In this document: positions 24,790-34,085 of the stretch, piece after piece
How the letters are laid out: the number at the start of each line of letters is the position of its first letter
Numbering within the stretch: position 1 is the stretch's first letter
Assembly: GCA_965221785.1 (NCBI GenBank)
Contig: CBDCSR010000002.1
Span: 806,001-870,000, forward strand
DNA length: 64,000 nt
Reading direction: 5' to 3'
Source of the DNA: BD2-11 sp965221785
GTDB taxonomy: Bacteria; Gemmatimonadota; Gemmatimonadetes; Longimicrobiales; Gaopeijiaceae
The notes under the pieces: generated by a model
What the model saw: only the letters and a program-made list of their open reading frames with translations
Told to the model about the DNA's origin: nothing
Databases searched by the model: none
Position numbers and translations under genes: made by a program

Positions 24790-27533
24790 TGCGGGGCGGG
24801 CTGGCGCGGAAAGGGCACGCGCGATGCGAGCTGACGCGGAGGGCGGCCCTGCTCGCGCCGATTCTGATCGCGGCATTTCTCGCGGGAATCCCCTCTCAGC
24901 CGCTCGCCGCGCAGGACAGCCAGGACATCGCGCGGCTGACCGGCGAGGTCGGCGTCGACCCCGCGCCCGGCAGCCTTCTCGCCAGCACAGCACGCCTCTC
25001 CATCGAGCAGGTCCCGCTCGCCGAAGCGCTGGTCCGGCTCGCGGAGCGTTCCCGGGTGCAGATCGCCTTCAGTCCCAGCCTCCTCCCGCCGGACCGCGTC
25101 GTCGACTGCGCCTGCGCAACGAAAAACGTTGCGCGCACCCTGGACGAGTTGCTCGCCCGCACCGACCTGGGCTATGTCGAGCTGGGTTCCCAGGTGATCG
25201 TCGTGCCCCGGGCGCCGCGGGATACATCGCCGCTGGATGCGATCGGGGGCGGCGACGCGGGACCGGAGGTCGCGGTCGCGGCGGCGGATGCGCCATCCGA
25301 TGCCCAGGCCTCGGGAGAGGCAGCCGACTCGCTGGTGTACCTCGACGAAACCGCCCGCATCCTGATGGAGGGTGCGCGCGCAGCCCGCGCTTCCCTGCTG
25401 TCCGAAATCGAGTCCTACACGGCCACGATCAGAGAGCGCCATTCCGTCGAATTCTCGTGGCTGGTCCGTGACCGTCCCCTGCTGCGGCGGGAATCCGCTA
25501 CGCGCGTCCGCTGGTCGAGGAACGAGCCCACCGTCCTGCGGGTGCTGGGAGCCCGCATGGAAATCGGTGGCCAGCGCTTCAAGCCCGGCCGACCCGAGGG
25601 CGTTGCGGCGCGTTTTGCCGCAGATCCGCTCCGCGATCCGTTCGGCCTCTTCGTCTTCTCCGGCATGGGGGCCCGCGCCGAGGAATCGTGGTTTGTGCCA
25701 TCCGTGACCCCTCTCGACGACGACGCGGAGCGATTCTACCAGTTCCGCTCGGGAGACACGATCTCGGTTCACTTCCCCGGAGGATCGGTGCAGGCGGTGA
25801 GCGTCACCGTGCACCCCCGCGCGCAGCACCTCGGGCTCGTCTTCGCCGTGTTGTGGGTCGATCCCGAAACCTTCGGGCTGGTGCGGACGATCTATCGTCC
25901 TGCGAAGTCCATCGATTCGGAGCTGAGCTTTCGCAAGGGGAACGACTCCCTGCTGGACATTGACGGCATATATCAGGGCAGGGCGCTGGGTGATATCGAG
26001 GCACCATCGCCGCCGCGTCCCGGACTGTCGGGACGGATATTGAATTACGCACTCAACGCAGCGTTGAGCAGTACCCGGGTGGAAATCGGCGTGCCCGTGG
26101 CGGTCGTCGACTACTCCATGTGGAACCTCCGCTACTGGCTTCCGAGGCGCGCGAACTTTGCACACTACGCCATCGGCGGAGACGAATGGGACACCGACGA
26201 CTCCGATAGAATGACGGCGCAGATGTTCCACGACTGGGACTTCGAGATAGAGGAGGTCTCGACGGGTTCCGGGGATCGGCGGGATCCGGTGCCTTCGACG
26301 GAGGTACTGGTCCGATCCTGGCGCGAGGAGGGAGATACGGTTGTGGTCAATGACGGCTCGCAACCCGACTCCGGCACCGTGGTGATCAGGCCACGCGAGT
26401 GGCGGGCGCTCGCCACCAGCGATCTTCTGCCTTCATCGATCTGGGAGGAGCGGGAAAGCGGACTCTACGGGGTCATGATCGACGAGGCCGGAGAGGTTCT
26501 GGATTCCATCGGCATCGCCCGCGGTGCCGACGACCCGGAAGGCGCGGACACGGATCAGGACATCAGCCAATGGCATTTCGAAGCGCCGATACTGGCTCCG
26601 AGGCTCCTGCGCTACAACACGATAGAGGGCCTGTCGGTGGGCAGCCGGCTGGTCCGCGATTTCCCGTGGGGACGGGGCGCGCTGACCATGCGGACGGGAA
26701 CGCGACGGGCCGAACCCAGCATCGACCTGGCCGCGGAATACGGCCGGACCGGCCCGCGCGTGCGGCTCTCGCTCTACCACACGCTGCGGAGAGCCGGAGG
26801 AACGGTGACCGCACAGCGTCTGCCACGATGGGAATACGCGGCCGCCGATCCCTCCACCTATTACGTCGTCCGGGGGGCCGCCATTCAACTCCTCCCCCCC
26901 AGGACCGACCGATCCTGGACCTCGCTCACCGTGTTCTCCGAGACCAACACCACCCTGGACGGCGACGCAAGACGGCGTCACGGAGTCGATCTGTTCTGGA
27001 GGCCCTGGTGGGGCGGCCTCACCGGACGCAGGGTGAACGGGGGTGCCGACATCTCGCTGCGGGGACTGGTGGGCGACTACCCCAACGTGCGCCTGTCGGT
27101 CACGGGCATGCTGGTCCTGCCCCTGCCGGCCGACCTGTCGCTGGCGCTGGAAGCGGGTGGCGCGCGCATCGAGGGGGACCCTGCTCCCGAAGAGATCTGG
27201 AGGCTCGGGAGTTCCGGCGACTGGCTGCGTGGCTATCCCCAGAACGTGCTGAGCGGGAGACAGGTCTGGAGGAGCCGGATCGAGCTGCAGCGAAAGGTCA
27301 GCCTGGTCGCGCTTTCGGTCTTCCACGACTGGGCGAATGTTGACGGAAGGAGCCTGCAGTCCGCGGGGTTGGGCGTGTCGGTGTTCAACGGCTTCCTGCG
27401 CGCGGACCTGGCACGACCCCTCGCGCCCTGGTACCGGGAGGGGACCCCGGTCCCGGGAAGGCGACGCGCGGGCATTGACTATCCACACGAACCCGGGTGG
27501 CAGTGGCACTTCCGCGTGCTGGCGCCGTTCTGA
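24789..27533 (+). CDS. STN-domain protein with a predicted outer-membrane barrel, unknown function
   Basis: Protein of 914 residues starting on the last base of the preceding stop codon. A signal peptide ends near PLAAQ. Residues of about 65-135 are an STN domain almost identical to that of the TonB receptor upstream. There is no obvious TonB plug. The middle (IESYTATIRERHSVEFSWLV, VDPETFGLVRTIYRP, VVDYSMWNLRYWLPRRANF) resembles proteins that combine a periplasmic domain with a DUF5686-type barrel. The last 250 residues alternate like a beta-barrel and end FRVLAPF. It appears to be the fifth member of this regulated locus. How it uses the STN domain without being a receptor is unclear. Confidence 0.75.
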   Translation: MRGGLARKGHARCELTRRAALLAPILIAAFLAGIPSQPLAAQDSQDIARLTGEVGVDPAPGSLLASTARLSIEQVPLAEALVRLAERSRVQIAFSPSLLPPDRVVDCACATKNVARTLDELLARTDLGYVELGSQVIVVPRAPRDTSPLDAIGGGDAGPEVAVAAADAPSDAQASGEAADSLVYLDETARILMEGARAARASLLSEIESYTATIRERHSVEFSWLVRDRPLLRRESATRVRWSRNEPTVLRVLGARMEIGGQRFKPGRPEGVAARFAADPLRDPFGLFVFSGMGARAEESWFVPSVTPLDDDAERFYQFRSGDTISVHFPGGSVQAVSVTVHPRAQHLGLVFAVLWVDPETFGLVRTIYRPAKSIDSELSFRKGNDSLLDIDGIYQGRALGDIEAPSPPRPGLSGRILNYALNAALSSTRVEIGVPVAVVDYSMWNLRYWLPRRANFAHYAIGGDEWDTDDSDRMTAQMFHDWDFEIEEVSTGSGDRRDPVPSTEVLVRSWREEGDTVVVNDGSQPDSGTVVIRPREWRALATSDLLPSSIWEERESGLYGVMIDEAGEVLDSIGIARGADDPEGADTDQDISQWHFEAPILAPRLLRYNTIEGLSVGSRLVRDFPWGRGALTMRTGTRRAEPSIDLAAEYGRTGPRVRLSLYHTLRRAGGTVTAQRLPRWEYAAADPSTYYVVRGAAIQLLPPRTDRSWTSLTVFSETNTTLDGDARRRHGVDLFWRPWWGGLTGRRVNGGADISLRGLVGDYPNVRLSVTGMLVLPLPADLSLALEAGGARIEGDPAPEEIWRLGSSGDWLRGYPQNVLSGRQVWRSRIELQRKVSLVALSVFHDWANVDGRSLQSAGLGVSVFNGFLRADLARPLAPWYREGTPVPGRRRAGIDYPHEPGWQWHFRVLAPF
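24969..25220 (+). repeat. STN-domain coding segment, copy 2 of a ~250-bp similar pair
   Basis: Counterpart of 21230-21481. Differences are scattered, and no gap is needed over the 252 aligned bases. Confidence 0.75.
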
Positions 27534-27571
27534 CAGGGACCCCCTTCAGGATCGCCCGGGTTGTAACTGGT

Positions 27572-27757
27572 ATGGACATCGATCTGACCCGCCAGAGGCT
27601 GGAGGAAGTGGAGCGCCAGCTGGAGGAACTGGAGGCGACAATAGACGCCCAGCGGGAGCGGGCAGTTGCCGCCCGGGAGCGTCAGCGTGAGGACCACGTC
27701 CCGGCGGGCGGGATCATCACCCGCATCCTGTACGAGCTCTTTCGGCCCCGGGGCTAG
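27572..27757 (+). CDS. Small coiled-coil protein, 61 residues, unknown function
   Basis: MDIDLTRQRLEEVERQLEEL continues into a charged heptad-like helix to about residue 42 and ends GGIITRILYELFRPRG. Codon use matches the neighbouring genes. An in-frame start 75 bases upstream would add unrelated sequence. It lies between the STN gene and the amidinohydrolase gene and has no recognised family. A strong helical pattern with few glycines supports a real small protein. Confidence 0.5.
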   Translation: MDIDLTRQRLEEVERQLEELEATIDAQRERAVAARERQREDHVPAGGIITRILYELFRPRG

Positions 27758-27845
27758 GAGCGCGCGGATCGGCCTCTCCACGTCCCCGGGCGCGCGGATG
27801 GGAAGACGGGAACTCCGGACCTTGGCGATGCCGTCCCGGTGACGC

Positions 27846-28859
27846 ATGTTGGAGCCCATGGACCAGACCACCACCGTCCGTCCGCCCGCCCAGGCCGCCG
27901 CCTACGGCGGGCCGAACTGGCCCGCCCGCGAGTCCTCGCTCGCCGACGAGCTGGGGTCGGTCTGGTCGGCATGCGGGATCGACAGCGAATACGCGACCCT
28001 GAGGGCGGTGTTGCTGCACCGCCCGGGTGCGGAGCTCTTCGAGGTCGCGGACGCCGACGAGCACCTGATGCTGGAGGCGCCGGATGCCGCGCTGTGCGCG
28101 GCGCAGCACGACGCCATGGCGGATGCCTACCGGGCAAACGGCGTGCAGGTCGTGTACGTGGACCCTGCCGGCTCGGGCGCCGCGTTCTCGCGCCCCAACC
28201 AGCTCCCGCCCCCCAACCAGATGTTCTGCGCGGATCTGTTCGCGATGACGCCCTCGGGGGCCATCGTCGGGCGTCCGGCGTCAACGGTGCGCGCCGGCGA
28301 GGAGCGCTGGATCGCCCGTCGGCTGGCCGACTGCGGGGTGCCGATCCTGCGCAGCGTGGGCGGCACGGGCACGTTCGAGGGAGCGGATCTGTGCTGGCTG
28401 GCCCCGGGCGCCGCGATGATCGGGCGGGGCCTGCGCACCAACACCGAGGGCGCCGCGCAGGTGGCGGCGACCCTGGCCGAGATCGGGGTCGAGACGCTGG
28501 TGGTGGACCTGCCGCACACCTCCATGCACCTGATGGGCGAGGTCCGCTTCGTCGACCGCGACCTGGCCTTCGGCCGCCCCGGCCGGATTCCGTGGACCGC
28601 GCTGGAGGCGCTCGGCAAGCACGGCTACGAGGTGCGCTTCTTCCCCGATGACCATGAGATGGTGCGCGGTTTCGGGCACAACTTCGTGACTTTGGGACCG
28701 CGGCGGGTACTGATGCCCGAGAGCTGCCCCATCCTGCAGGCAGCCTACGAAGATGCGGGAATCGAGTGCGTCACCGTGGAATTGGGAGAGATCCACAAGT
28801 GCGCCGGCGGGATCGGGTGTCTCAGCGGGGTGATCACCCGGGAGCGGGTCGCGGGGTGA
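27846..28859 (+). CDS. Amidinohydrolase/amidinotransferase-superfamily enzyme (arginine deiminase or dimethylargininase-like)
   Basis: Protein of 337 residues. Superfamily landmarks are visible: PNQMFCADLFAM, GTFEGADLCWL (substrate carboxylate/guanidinium contacts), HTSMHLMGEVRFVDRDL with the catalytic histidine, and a C-terminal CAGGIGCLSGVI with the nucleophilic cysteine at about residue 326. The C-terminal motif looks closer to dimethylargininases than to canonical arginine deiminases. It would hydrolyse a guanidino compound to citrulline or a related product. Its stop overlaps the start of the permease gene, and an AIR-synthase-like gene is coupled behind. The three genes likely form a uptake-and-degradation unit for a guanidino amino acid (inference). 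Confidence 0.82.
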   Translation: MLEPMDQTTTVRPPAQAAAYGGPNWPARESSLADELGSVWSACGIDSEYATLRAVLLHRPGAELFEVADADEHLMLEAPDAALCAAQHDAMADAYRANGVQVVYVDPAGSGAAFSRPNQLPPPNQMFCADLFAMTPSGAIVGRPASTVRAGEERWIARRLADCGVPILRSVGGTGTFEGADLCWLAPGAAMIGRGLRTNTEGAAQVAATLAEIGVETLVVDLPHTSMHLMGEVRFVDRDLAFGRPGRIPWTALEALGKHGYEVRFFPDDHEMVRGFGHNFVTLGPRRVLMPESCPILQAAYEDAGIECVTVELGEIHKCAGGIGCLSGVITRERVAG

Positions 28860-30193
28860 CGGACGGGTCCAGCCCCGACCAGCCGGGCGAGCGGCTCGAA
28901 CTCAAGCGCCAGCTCGGGGTCTGGAGCGCGGGCGCGATCCTGGTCGGCGCCATCATCGGCAGCGGCATCTTCGGGGTTCCCGCCGAGATCGCCCGTGAAG
29001 CCGGCTCGGTAGGCGCGATCACGCTACTCTGGCTGCTTGGCTCGGCCATCACCGTCTGCGCGGCCCTCAGCATGTCCGAGCTGGCGGTGATGTTCCCCCG
29101 CTCCGGCGGCACCTACGTGTACCTGCGCGAGGCGTACGGTCCCATGCCGGCGTTCGTCTTCGGATGGACGCGGCTGCTGCTCATCCAGCCGGCGGTGCTG
29201 GGCGGCATCGCGCTCATCTTCGCGGCCTACGTGGACGCGCTCTTCCCGCTCACGGAAGTGGGCGTGCGCGTGGTCGCCGCCATCGCGATCGTCGTGCTCG
29301 GCGCCACCAACGCCCGCTCGGTGCTCTGGGGCGCGGCCGTCCAGAACGTGACCACGTGGGCGAAGGTGCTCGCCATCGTGGGCCTGTCGCTCGCGATCTT
29401 CCTGTTCGGCGACGGGAGCACCGGGGCGCTCGCCGCCGCGCCCGGTCTCGCGCCCACGTCCTGGGCCGGCGCGGGGATCGCGCTCATCGCGGTGTTGTGG
29501 GCGTACGACGGGTGGGGCGAACTGCTCTACATGGCTGGCGAGGTGAAGGACCCCGGGCGCAACCTCCCGCGCGCCCTGATCGGCGGCTCGCTGGTGGTGG
29601 CGACCGTCTACGTGCTGGTGAACGCCTCCTACCTGTGGGTCATGCCGGTCGCGGAGCTTGCGGTCTCGGAGCACGTCGCCTCGGACGCGGCCATCCGCAT
29701 ATTCGGGCCGGTGGGGGCGTCCCTGGTGGCGGGACTGGTGGTGGTGTCCACCTTCGGGGCGCTCAACGCCACCCTGCTGGGCGGGCCGCGGGTGTTCTAC
29801 GCGCTCGCGGAGGACGGCCTTTTCTTCCGGCCCGTCGGGCGCATCCATGCACGCTGGGGAACACCGGCGGCGGCCATCGCAATGGTGACGGTGCTGGGGG
29901 TGGGGTACGTCTCGGTGAGAACCTTCGCCGAGCTGGTCCAGGTCTTCATTCTGGGACTCTGGCCGTTCTACATCCTGGTGGTCTGGGGCGTCTTTCGCCT
30001 GCGGAAGGTCAAGCCCGATCATCCACGGCCCTACCGCACCTTCGGCTATCCCTGGGTCCCCTGGATCTTCCTCCTGGCCTCGACGGCGATGCTGGTCAGC
30101 GCGTTCATCGGCGCTCCCGGCTCGACGCTCTTCAGCTTCGGCATCATCGCGGCGGGCGCGCCGGCGTACTATCTCTGGCGCAGCCGGACATGA
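28856..30193 (+). CDS. APC-family amino acid permease
   Basis: Protein of 445 residues with about 12 membrane helices. The first helix has the APC signature GAIIGSGIFGVPAEIA (residues ~27-42). Other typical segments are SMSELAVMFPRSGGTYVYLREAYG and GWGELLYMAGEVKDPGRNLPRALIGG. The start is the GTG at 28856, overlapping the upstream stop by four bases, so it is translationally coupled to the amidinohydrolase. The likely cargo is the amidinohydrolase substrate or product, perhaps by exchange (inference). An upstream in-frame start would duplicate coding sequence of the preceding gene and is rejected. Confidence 0.9.
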   Translation: MTDGSSPDQPGERLELKRQLGVWSAGAILVGAIIGSGIFGVPAEIAREAGSVGAITLLWLLGSAITVCAALSMSELAVMFPRSGGTYVYLREAYGPMPAFVFGWTRLLLIQPAVLGGIALIFAAYVDALFPLTEVGVRVVAAIAIVVLGATNARSVLWGAAVQNVTTWAKVLAIVGLSLAIFLFGDGSTGALAAAPGLAPTSWAGAGIALIAVLWAYDGWGELLYMAGEVKDPGRNLPRALIGGSLVVATVYVLVNASYLWVMPVAELAVSEHVASDAAIRIFGPVGASLVAGLVVVSTFGALNATLLGGPRVFYALAEDGLFFRPVGRIHARWGTPAAAIAMVTVLGVGYVSVRTFAELVQVFILGLWPFYILVVWGVFRLRKVKPDHPRPYRTFGYPWVPWIFLLASTAMLVSAFIGAPGSTLFSFGIIAAGAPAYYLWRSRT

Positions 30194-31218
30194 CCGACAC
30201 CGGGACACGTCGCTCGGAGCAACTGCCTGAAGGAAAGATCCCGCCCCACCTCCTCCGAAAGCTGTTGCGCCGGCTCGGCGGTGGCGCCGGTCTCGATCCG
30301 GGACCCGCGTCAGGCGAGGATGCCGCGGTTGCCGCGGTCGGGAGTGAGCCGCGAATCGTGTTGGCGGCCGATCCCATCACCTTTCCGAGCGCCGAGCCCG
30401 GCTGGCACGCGGTGGTGGTGAACGCGAACGACGTGGCCGCGACCGGGGGAGAACCCCGCTGGTTCCTGTCCTCGATTCTCGTGCCCCCCGGGACCGATGC
30501 GGCGCGGATCGTGCAGATCTCGAACGGCATCCGGGCCGGCTGCCGCGAAGTCGGCGCGGTCCCCGCCGGAGGCCACACCGAGATCACGTCGGCCGTGCGT
30601 CACGAGGTGGTTGCCGGGGCCATGATCGGGGTCGCCAGCCCGGAGCGCGTGAAGCCGAGCGGCGGGGCACAAGCAGGCGACCTGCTCGTGATGACCAAGG
30701 GCATCGCGATCGAAGCCACCGCCATCATCGCGACCGAGTTCGCGGAGGCCGTGAGCCGAAGCTTCGGCCCGGAGTTCCAGGCTCGATCGGCTGGCTTTCT
30801 GAGGGATCCCGGAATCAGCGTGGTACCCGAAGCCCGTATCGCCGCGCGCGCGCCGGGCGTCCACGCGATGCACGACGTGACCGAAGGCGGCGTAGCGACG
30901 GCGATCCGGGAGATGACCGACGCGGCGGAACTCGGGGCGATCATCGAGGAGGCGAAGATTCCGCACTTCGACGAATCAGCGCGACTGATGAGCCGCTACG
31001 GGCTCGACATCCTCGGCGCCATCGGCTCCGGGGCGCTGCTCATCGCATGCTCGGAGGCGGGGGCGGACGGCCTGCTGCGTCGCCTGGAGGACGCCGGCAT
31101 CGCCGGATGCGTAATCGGCCGGTTCGTCCAGCCCGCGCAGGGAACCCTTCTGTTCGACGGGACGTCGCCGAGGGATCTGCCGGGCTTCGAGACCGACGAG
31201 ATCACGCGTCTTCCCTGA
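30190..31218 (+). CDS. AIR synthase-related protein (PurM/HypE/ThiL superfamily)
   Basis: Protein of 342 residues. Superfamily signs are GEDAAVAAV, VLAADPITFPS, VVVNANDVAATGGEPRWFLSSILVP and HAMHDVTEGGVATAIREM. The last is the C-domain motif near the ATP site. HypE and ThiL relatives phosphorylate or dehydrate small substrates or carbamoyl-cysteine. Stand-alone members of this type are usually annotated AIR synthase-like, with unknown reaction. It overlaps the permease stop by four bases and completes the three-gene unit. A kinase acting on a carbamoyl- or guanidino-derived metabolite would fit, but this is inference. Confidence 0.82.
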   Translation: MTDTGTRRSEQLPEGKIPPHLLRKLLRRLGGGAGLDPGPASGEDAAVAAVGSEPRIVLAADPITFPSAEPGWHAVVVNANDVAATGGEPRWFLSSILVPPGTDAARIVQISNGIRAGCREVGAVPAGGHTEITSAVRHEVVAGAMIGVASPERVKPSGGAQAGDLLVMTKGIAIEATAIIATEFAEAVSRSFGPEFQARSAGFLRDPGISVVPEARIAARAPGVHAMHDVTEGGVATAIREMTDAAELGAIIEEAKIPHFDESARLMSRYGLDILGAIGSGALLIACSEAGADGLLRRLEDAGIAGCVIGRFVQPAQGTLLFDGTSPRDLPGFETDEITRLP

Positions 31219-31288
31219 CGACCTCTCGGAAGGGGGCTACGACGGCTTCCGAGATCTTCAACGTCACCCTCGAGCTACTGCGCCGCCT

Positions 31289-33637
31289 CTACCCTCCCAG
31301 CACGTTGAACTGCCGGGTGAACTTGACGATGAACGACCGCGCCAGCGGACCGCTCTCGACGAAGTGTCCGCCATTGGGGTTGAGCCCATCGTGGAAGTCG
31401 AAGCCCTGCACGTTGTTGTAGACGATGAAGAGCCCGGTTCCGGCCGTATTCAGCCAGCCGAAGCGAAGGTTGGCGGACCATGCGTCGATCTGACTGGAGC
31501 GCTGGATCAGCGACTGCACGTAGATGCGCGGCGTGAAGAAGTAGCCGAGGTTCAGCCCCAGCAACACCGTCTCGAACTCGCCCTCGGGCAGATTGATGTC
31601 GAAGTAGTTGATGCGCGCGGAAGTGCTGAACGACGCGTTGGGCCGGAAGGTGACGGAGCCATCGCCACCCCACCGACTGCCGCTCAGGAAGCTGCCGATG
31701 TTGGTGCTCGCTCTCATCGACAGCCGGGCGGACGCGTTCGTATTGAACACGAGGTTCGTCTCCCAGCCCCGGTAGGTCCCCTCGGGCACCACAACGTCCG
31801 TGCCGCGAATCTGGAACGGCTGGTAGAGCCCCTCCGTGACCAGGTTCATGCCGGTGTTGATCTGCGCACCCGAGGGCCACTCCCAATGTACGTCGATGTG
31901 CAGAAAGCCCGATTCCTGGAAGCCCTTTTCGACCCCGGTCTTGCGGCTGTGGAAGGTGTTGTAGAGGACGTGCGGCCGGACTTCGCGGAGCCACGAGGGC
32001 CGGATCTTGTACATGACGAAACCCTGGTAGTACCGGAAGCCCCGGCGCGGCAGGAAGCCCGCCTCCGGGTTGAATCCCTCGCCGATCTCCCGCACGCTGG
32101 CGTTGATCTCGAGGTCCCGGCTGGTCCAGCCTGTCGCGAGATCCCAGGCGTACTCGTCGCCGGCGGTTTCCGGCCCGGCGGTCCTCGACGCGAAGCTGCT
32201 GAAGGTGATCGCTTCCCCGATACCGAGCGCGCCGTCGAGAGCATAGGTGCGGTTGAAGTCGCCTTCGAGTCCGCCCTTGTTGATGAACAGGCCGCCGATC
32301 CTGGAACGATTGGGCAGTTCCCTGGCCACCCGCGCCACCGAGTACCCTTGCGGGTCCTGCAGGCCCTCGGCTCCATCGGTCTCGATGTGCAGCAGCCCGA
32401 CGTTCATCCCCGCGGTCCGCCCGGAGAGCCGCGCACCCCCCTTGATCGGTACCGGCTGACCGTCCGCGATGCCGATGGCGCGGCTGAAGAACAGGTCCGC
32501 GCCTCCTCCTCCGACGTTGAAGAACCCGGCATTCTCAAGGAAGAACGGCCGCTTCTCCGGGAAGTTGAGACGGAAGCGCGTCAGGTTGAGCTGCTGGTCG
32601 TCGACCTCGACCTGGGCGAAGTCGGTGTTGTACGTCACATCCAGTGTGAGCCCCTGCGTGACCTGGAACTTGACGTCGCCCCCGACGTTGCCGTCCTGAC
32701 CGAAGCCGGTCTCCGTGGTGCTGGTGTAGTCCCGCGCGGTCGAGCCCAGCACGTACGGAGTCATGGTTGCCAGGCGCTGGAAGGGAGGCCGCAATCCTTC
32801 GAGATCCCCGGCGTAGTTGAGGCGATACAGGTTGAACTCGCGCGGCACCGGGGTCCAGAACGATTCCTCGTTGAGACGCCGGATGCGGCGGGACACGTTG
32901 AAGCCCCATGCCTCGGCGTCGTTCCCGTAGCGAAGCGTGTTGAAGGGGATGCGGAACTCGGCGTACCAGCCTTCGCCGTCGGTCGTGGTCGCGACCGTCC
33001 AGCTGCCGTCCCAGTTCTTGTTGAAGCCGCCGCCGGATCCCGACTGGAAGCGCTGCCGGGAGTTGAATCCGCCGCCGCCGAAGCGGCCCCCGCCCCGTCC
33101 TTCGTTGGCGACCTGGCCATCGTACTCGATGCCGGTGGGAGTGGTGCCGAAGATGAAGCCGTTCTGGTCGTCGTTGTACGTGTCCAGAACGAAGACGATG
33201 GCGTCACTCTCGGTCACCTCGAAGTCGCGGATGCGCTCGCCGTAGGTGATGTTTTCGGGTTGGCTGTCGAACGCCCACACGCCGACGTAAAGGGCCTCGG
33301 CGTCGAATACGACCCGGACCTCGGTGCGCTCGCTGGCGGGCTGCCCGTCCATGGGCTCGCGCTGAGTGAAGCCGGTCATGACCTGGGCCTCCTGCCAGGC
33401 GGCCTCGTCAGGGCGGCCATCGATCGTGGGCGCCTCGGTGACCTCCGCCGCGGTGGCGATCACCGGAAGCGTGACCCCCGAGCCCCCGTTGCCCGGATCC
33501 ATCTGCGCGTTCTGGGCAAACGCCGGGCCGGCTGCCAGGAAGGCGGCAATGCCGAGCGGCATGGCGATGACGGAACGGCGTGCGGCGAGTGTGGCTCGCG
33601 CGACCATGCCCGACTCCGAAAGGTTCTGCGCTACCAT
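31289..33637 (-). CDS. CBM9-like / DUF5916 outer-membrane protein (paralogue 2)
   Basis: Protein of 782 residues. A signal peptide lies within MVARATLAARRS ... AAGPAFAQ; starts at 33637 and 33607 are both possible. The N-terminal carbohydrate-binding-9-like domain covers about 60-250 (IDGRPDEAAWQEAQVMTGF, VVFDAEALYVGVWAFDSQP). The C-terminal DUF5916 part (about 280-782) reads as a beta-barrel: RPFFLENAGFFNVGGGGADL, FSRAIGIADGQPVPI, and a final FIVKFTRQFNVLGG. Function of the family is unknown. It is the last gene of a six-gene minus-strand operon and is strongly similar to the first gene (36206-38500). Confidence 0.88.
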   Translation of the reverse strand: MVAQNLSESGMVARATLAARRSVIAMPLGIAAFLAAGPAFAQNAQMDPGNGGSGVTLPVIATAAEVTEAPTIDGRPDEAAWQEAQVMTGFTQREPMDGQPASERTEVRVVFDAEALYVGVWAFDSQPENITYGERIRDFEVTESDAIVFVLDTYNDDQNGFIFGTTPTGIEYDGQVANEGRGGGRFGGGGFNSRQRFQSGSGGGFNKNWDGSWTVATTTDGEGWYAEFRIPFNTLRYGNDAEAWGFNVSRRIRRLNEESFWTPVPREFNLYRLNYAGDLEGLRPPFQRLATMTPYVLGSTARDYTSTTETGFGQDGNVGGDVKFQVTQGLTLDVTYNTDFAQVEVDDQQLNLTRFRLNFPEKRPFFLENAGFFNVGGGGADLFFSRAIGIADGQPVPIKGGARLSGRTAGMNVGLLHIETDGAEGLQDPQGYSVARVARELPNRSRIGGLFINKGGLEGDFNRTYALDGALGIGEAITFSSFASRTAGPETAGDEYAWDLATGWTSRDLEINASVREIGEGFNPEAGFLPRRGFRYYQGFVMYKIRPSWLREVRPHVLYNTFHSRKTGVEKGFQESGFLHIDVHWEWPSGAQINTGMNLVTEGLYQPFQIRGTDVVVPEGTYRGWETNLVFNTNASARLSMRASTNIGSFLSGSRWGGDGSVTFRPNASFSTSARINYFDINLPEGEFETVLLGLNLGYFFTPRIYVQSLIQRSSQIDAWSANLRFGWLNTAGTGLFIVYNNVQGFDFHDGLNPNGGHFVESGPLARSFIVKFTRQFNVLGG

Positions 33638-33665
33638 GGATCCGCCTCCGTCCTCAGCCCTCTTC

Positions 33666-34067
33666 CTATTCGCTGCTTCTGCTCGCCCGCCACGCGTCCA
33701 GCGAGTACTTGCCCGGGCCGTTCGCGAAGAAGAAGAGCCAGGTGAAGCAGTAGAACATCGCCAGCTCGCCCTGGTTAATGATCGGCCAGAAGTCCCGCGG
33801 CAGGTGCGCGGTGAAGTAGGCTACGGCCATCTCACCGGCGAGAATGAACGCGACCGGGCGGGTGAAGAGTCCCGCCGCCAGCAGCAGACCTCCGCCGAAC
33901 TCCAGGATACCGGCGACACCGAATCGGCTCAACAGGGACTCCACCTGGTTGCCCCCGAGCCATCCGAACAGCTTCTGCACGCCGTGCTGCATGAACAGCA
34001 GTGCCGCGACTACGCGAAGTACATTGTGCGTCAACTCGTTGAGCTTGCCGCGATTGGTTTCGCTCAT
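33666..34067 (-). CDS. DoxX-family membrane protein
   Basis: Protein of 133 residues with four predicted membrane helices. It has the DoxX pattern: NVLRVVAALLFMQHGVQKLFGWLGG, EFGGGLLLAAGLFTRPVAF, AYFTAHLPRDFWPIINQGELAMFYCFTWL. DoxX proteins are linked to redox or sulfur/terminal-oxidase functions. It lies 28 bases upstream of the second DUF5916 gene and 18 bases after the DUF1707-like gene, so it is part of the same operon. Confidence 0.9.
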   Translation of the reverse strand: MSETNRGKLNELTHNVLRVVAALLFMQHGVQKLFGWLGGNQVESLLSRFGVAGILEFGGGLLLAAGLFTRPVAFILAGEMAVAYFTAHLPRDFWPIINQGELAMFYCFTWLFFFANGPGKYSLDAWRASRSSE

Positions 34068-34085
34068 GACTCGGCCTCTTTGGTG

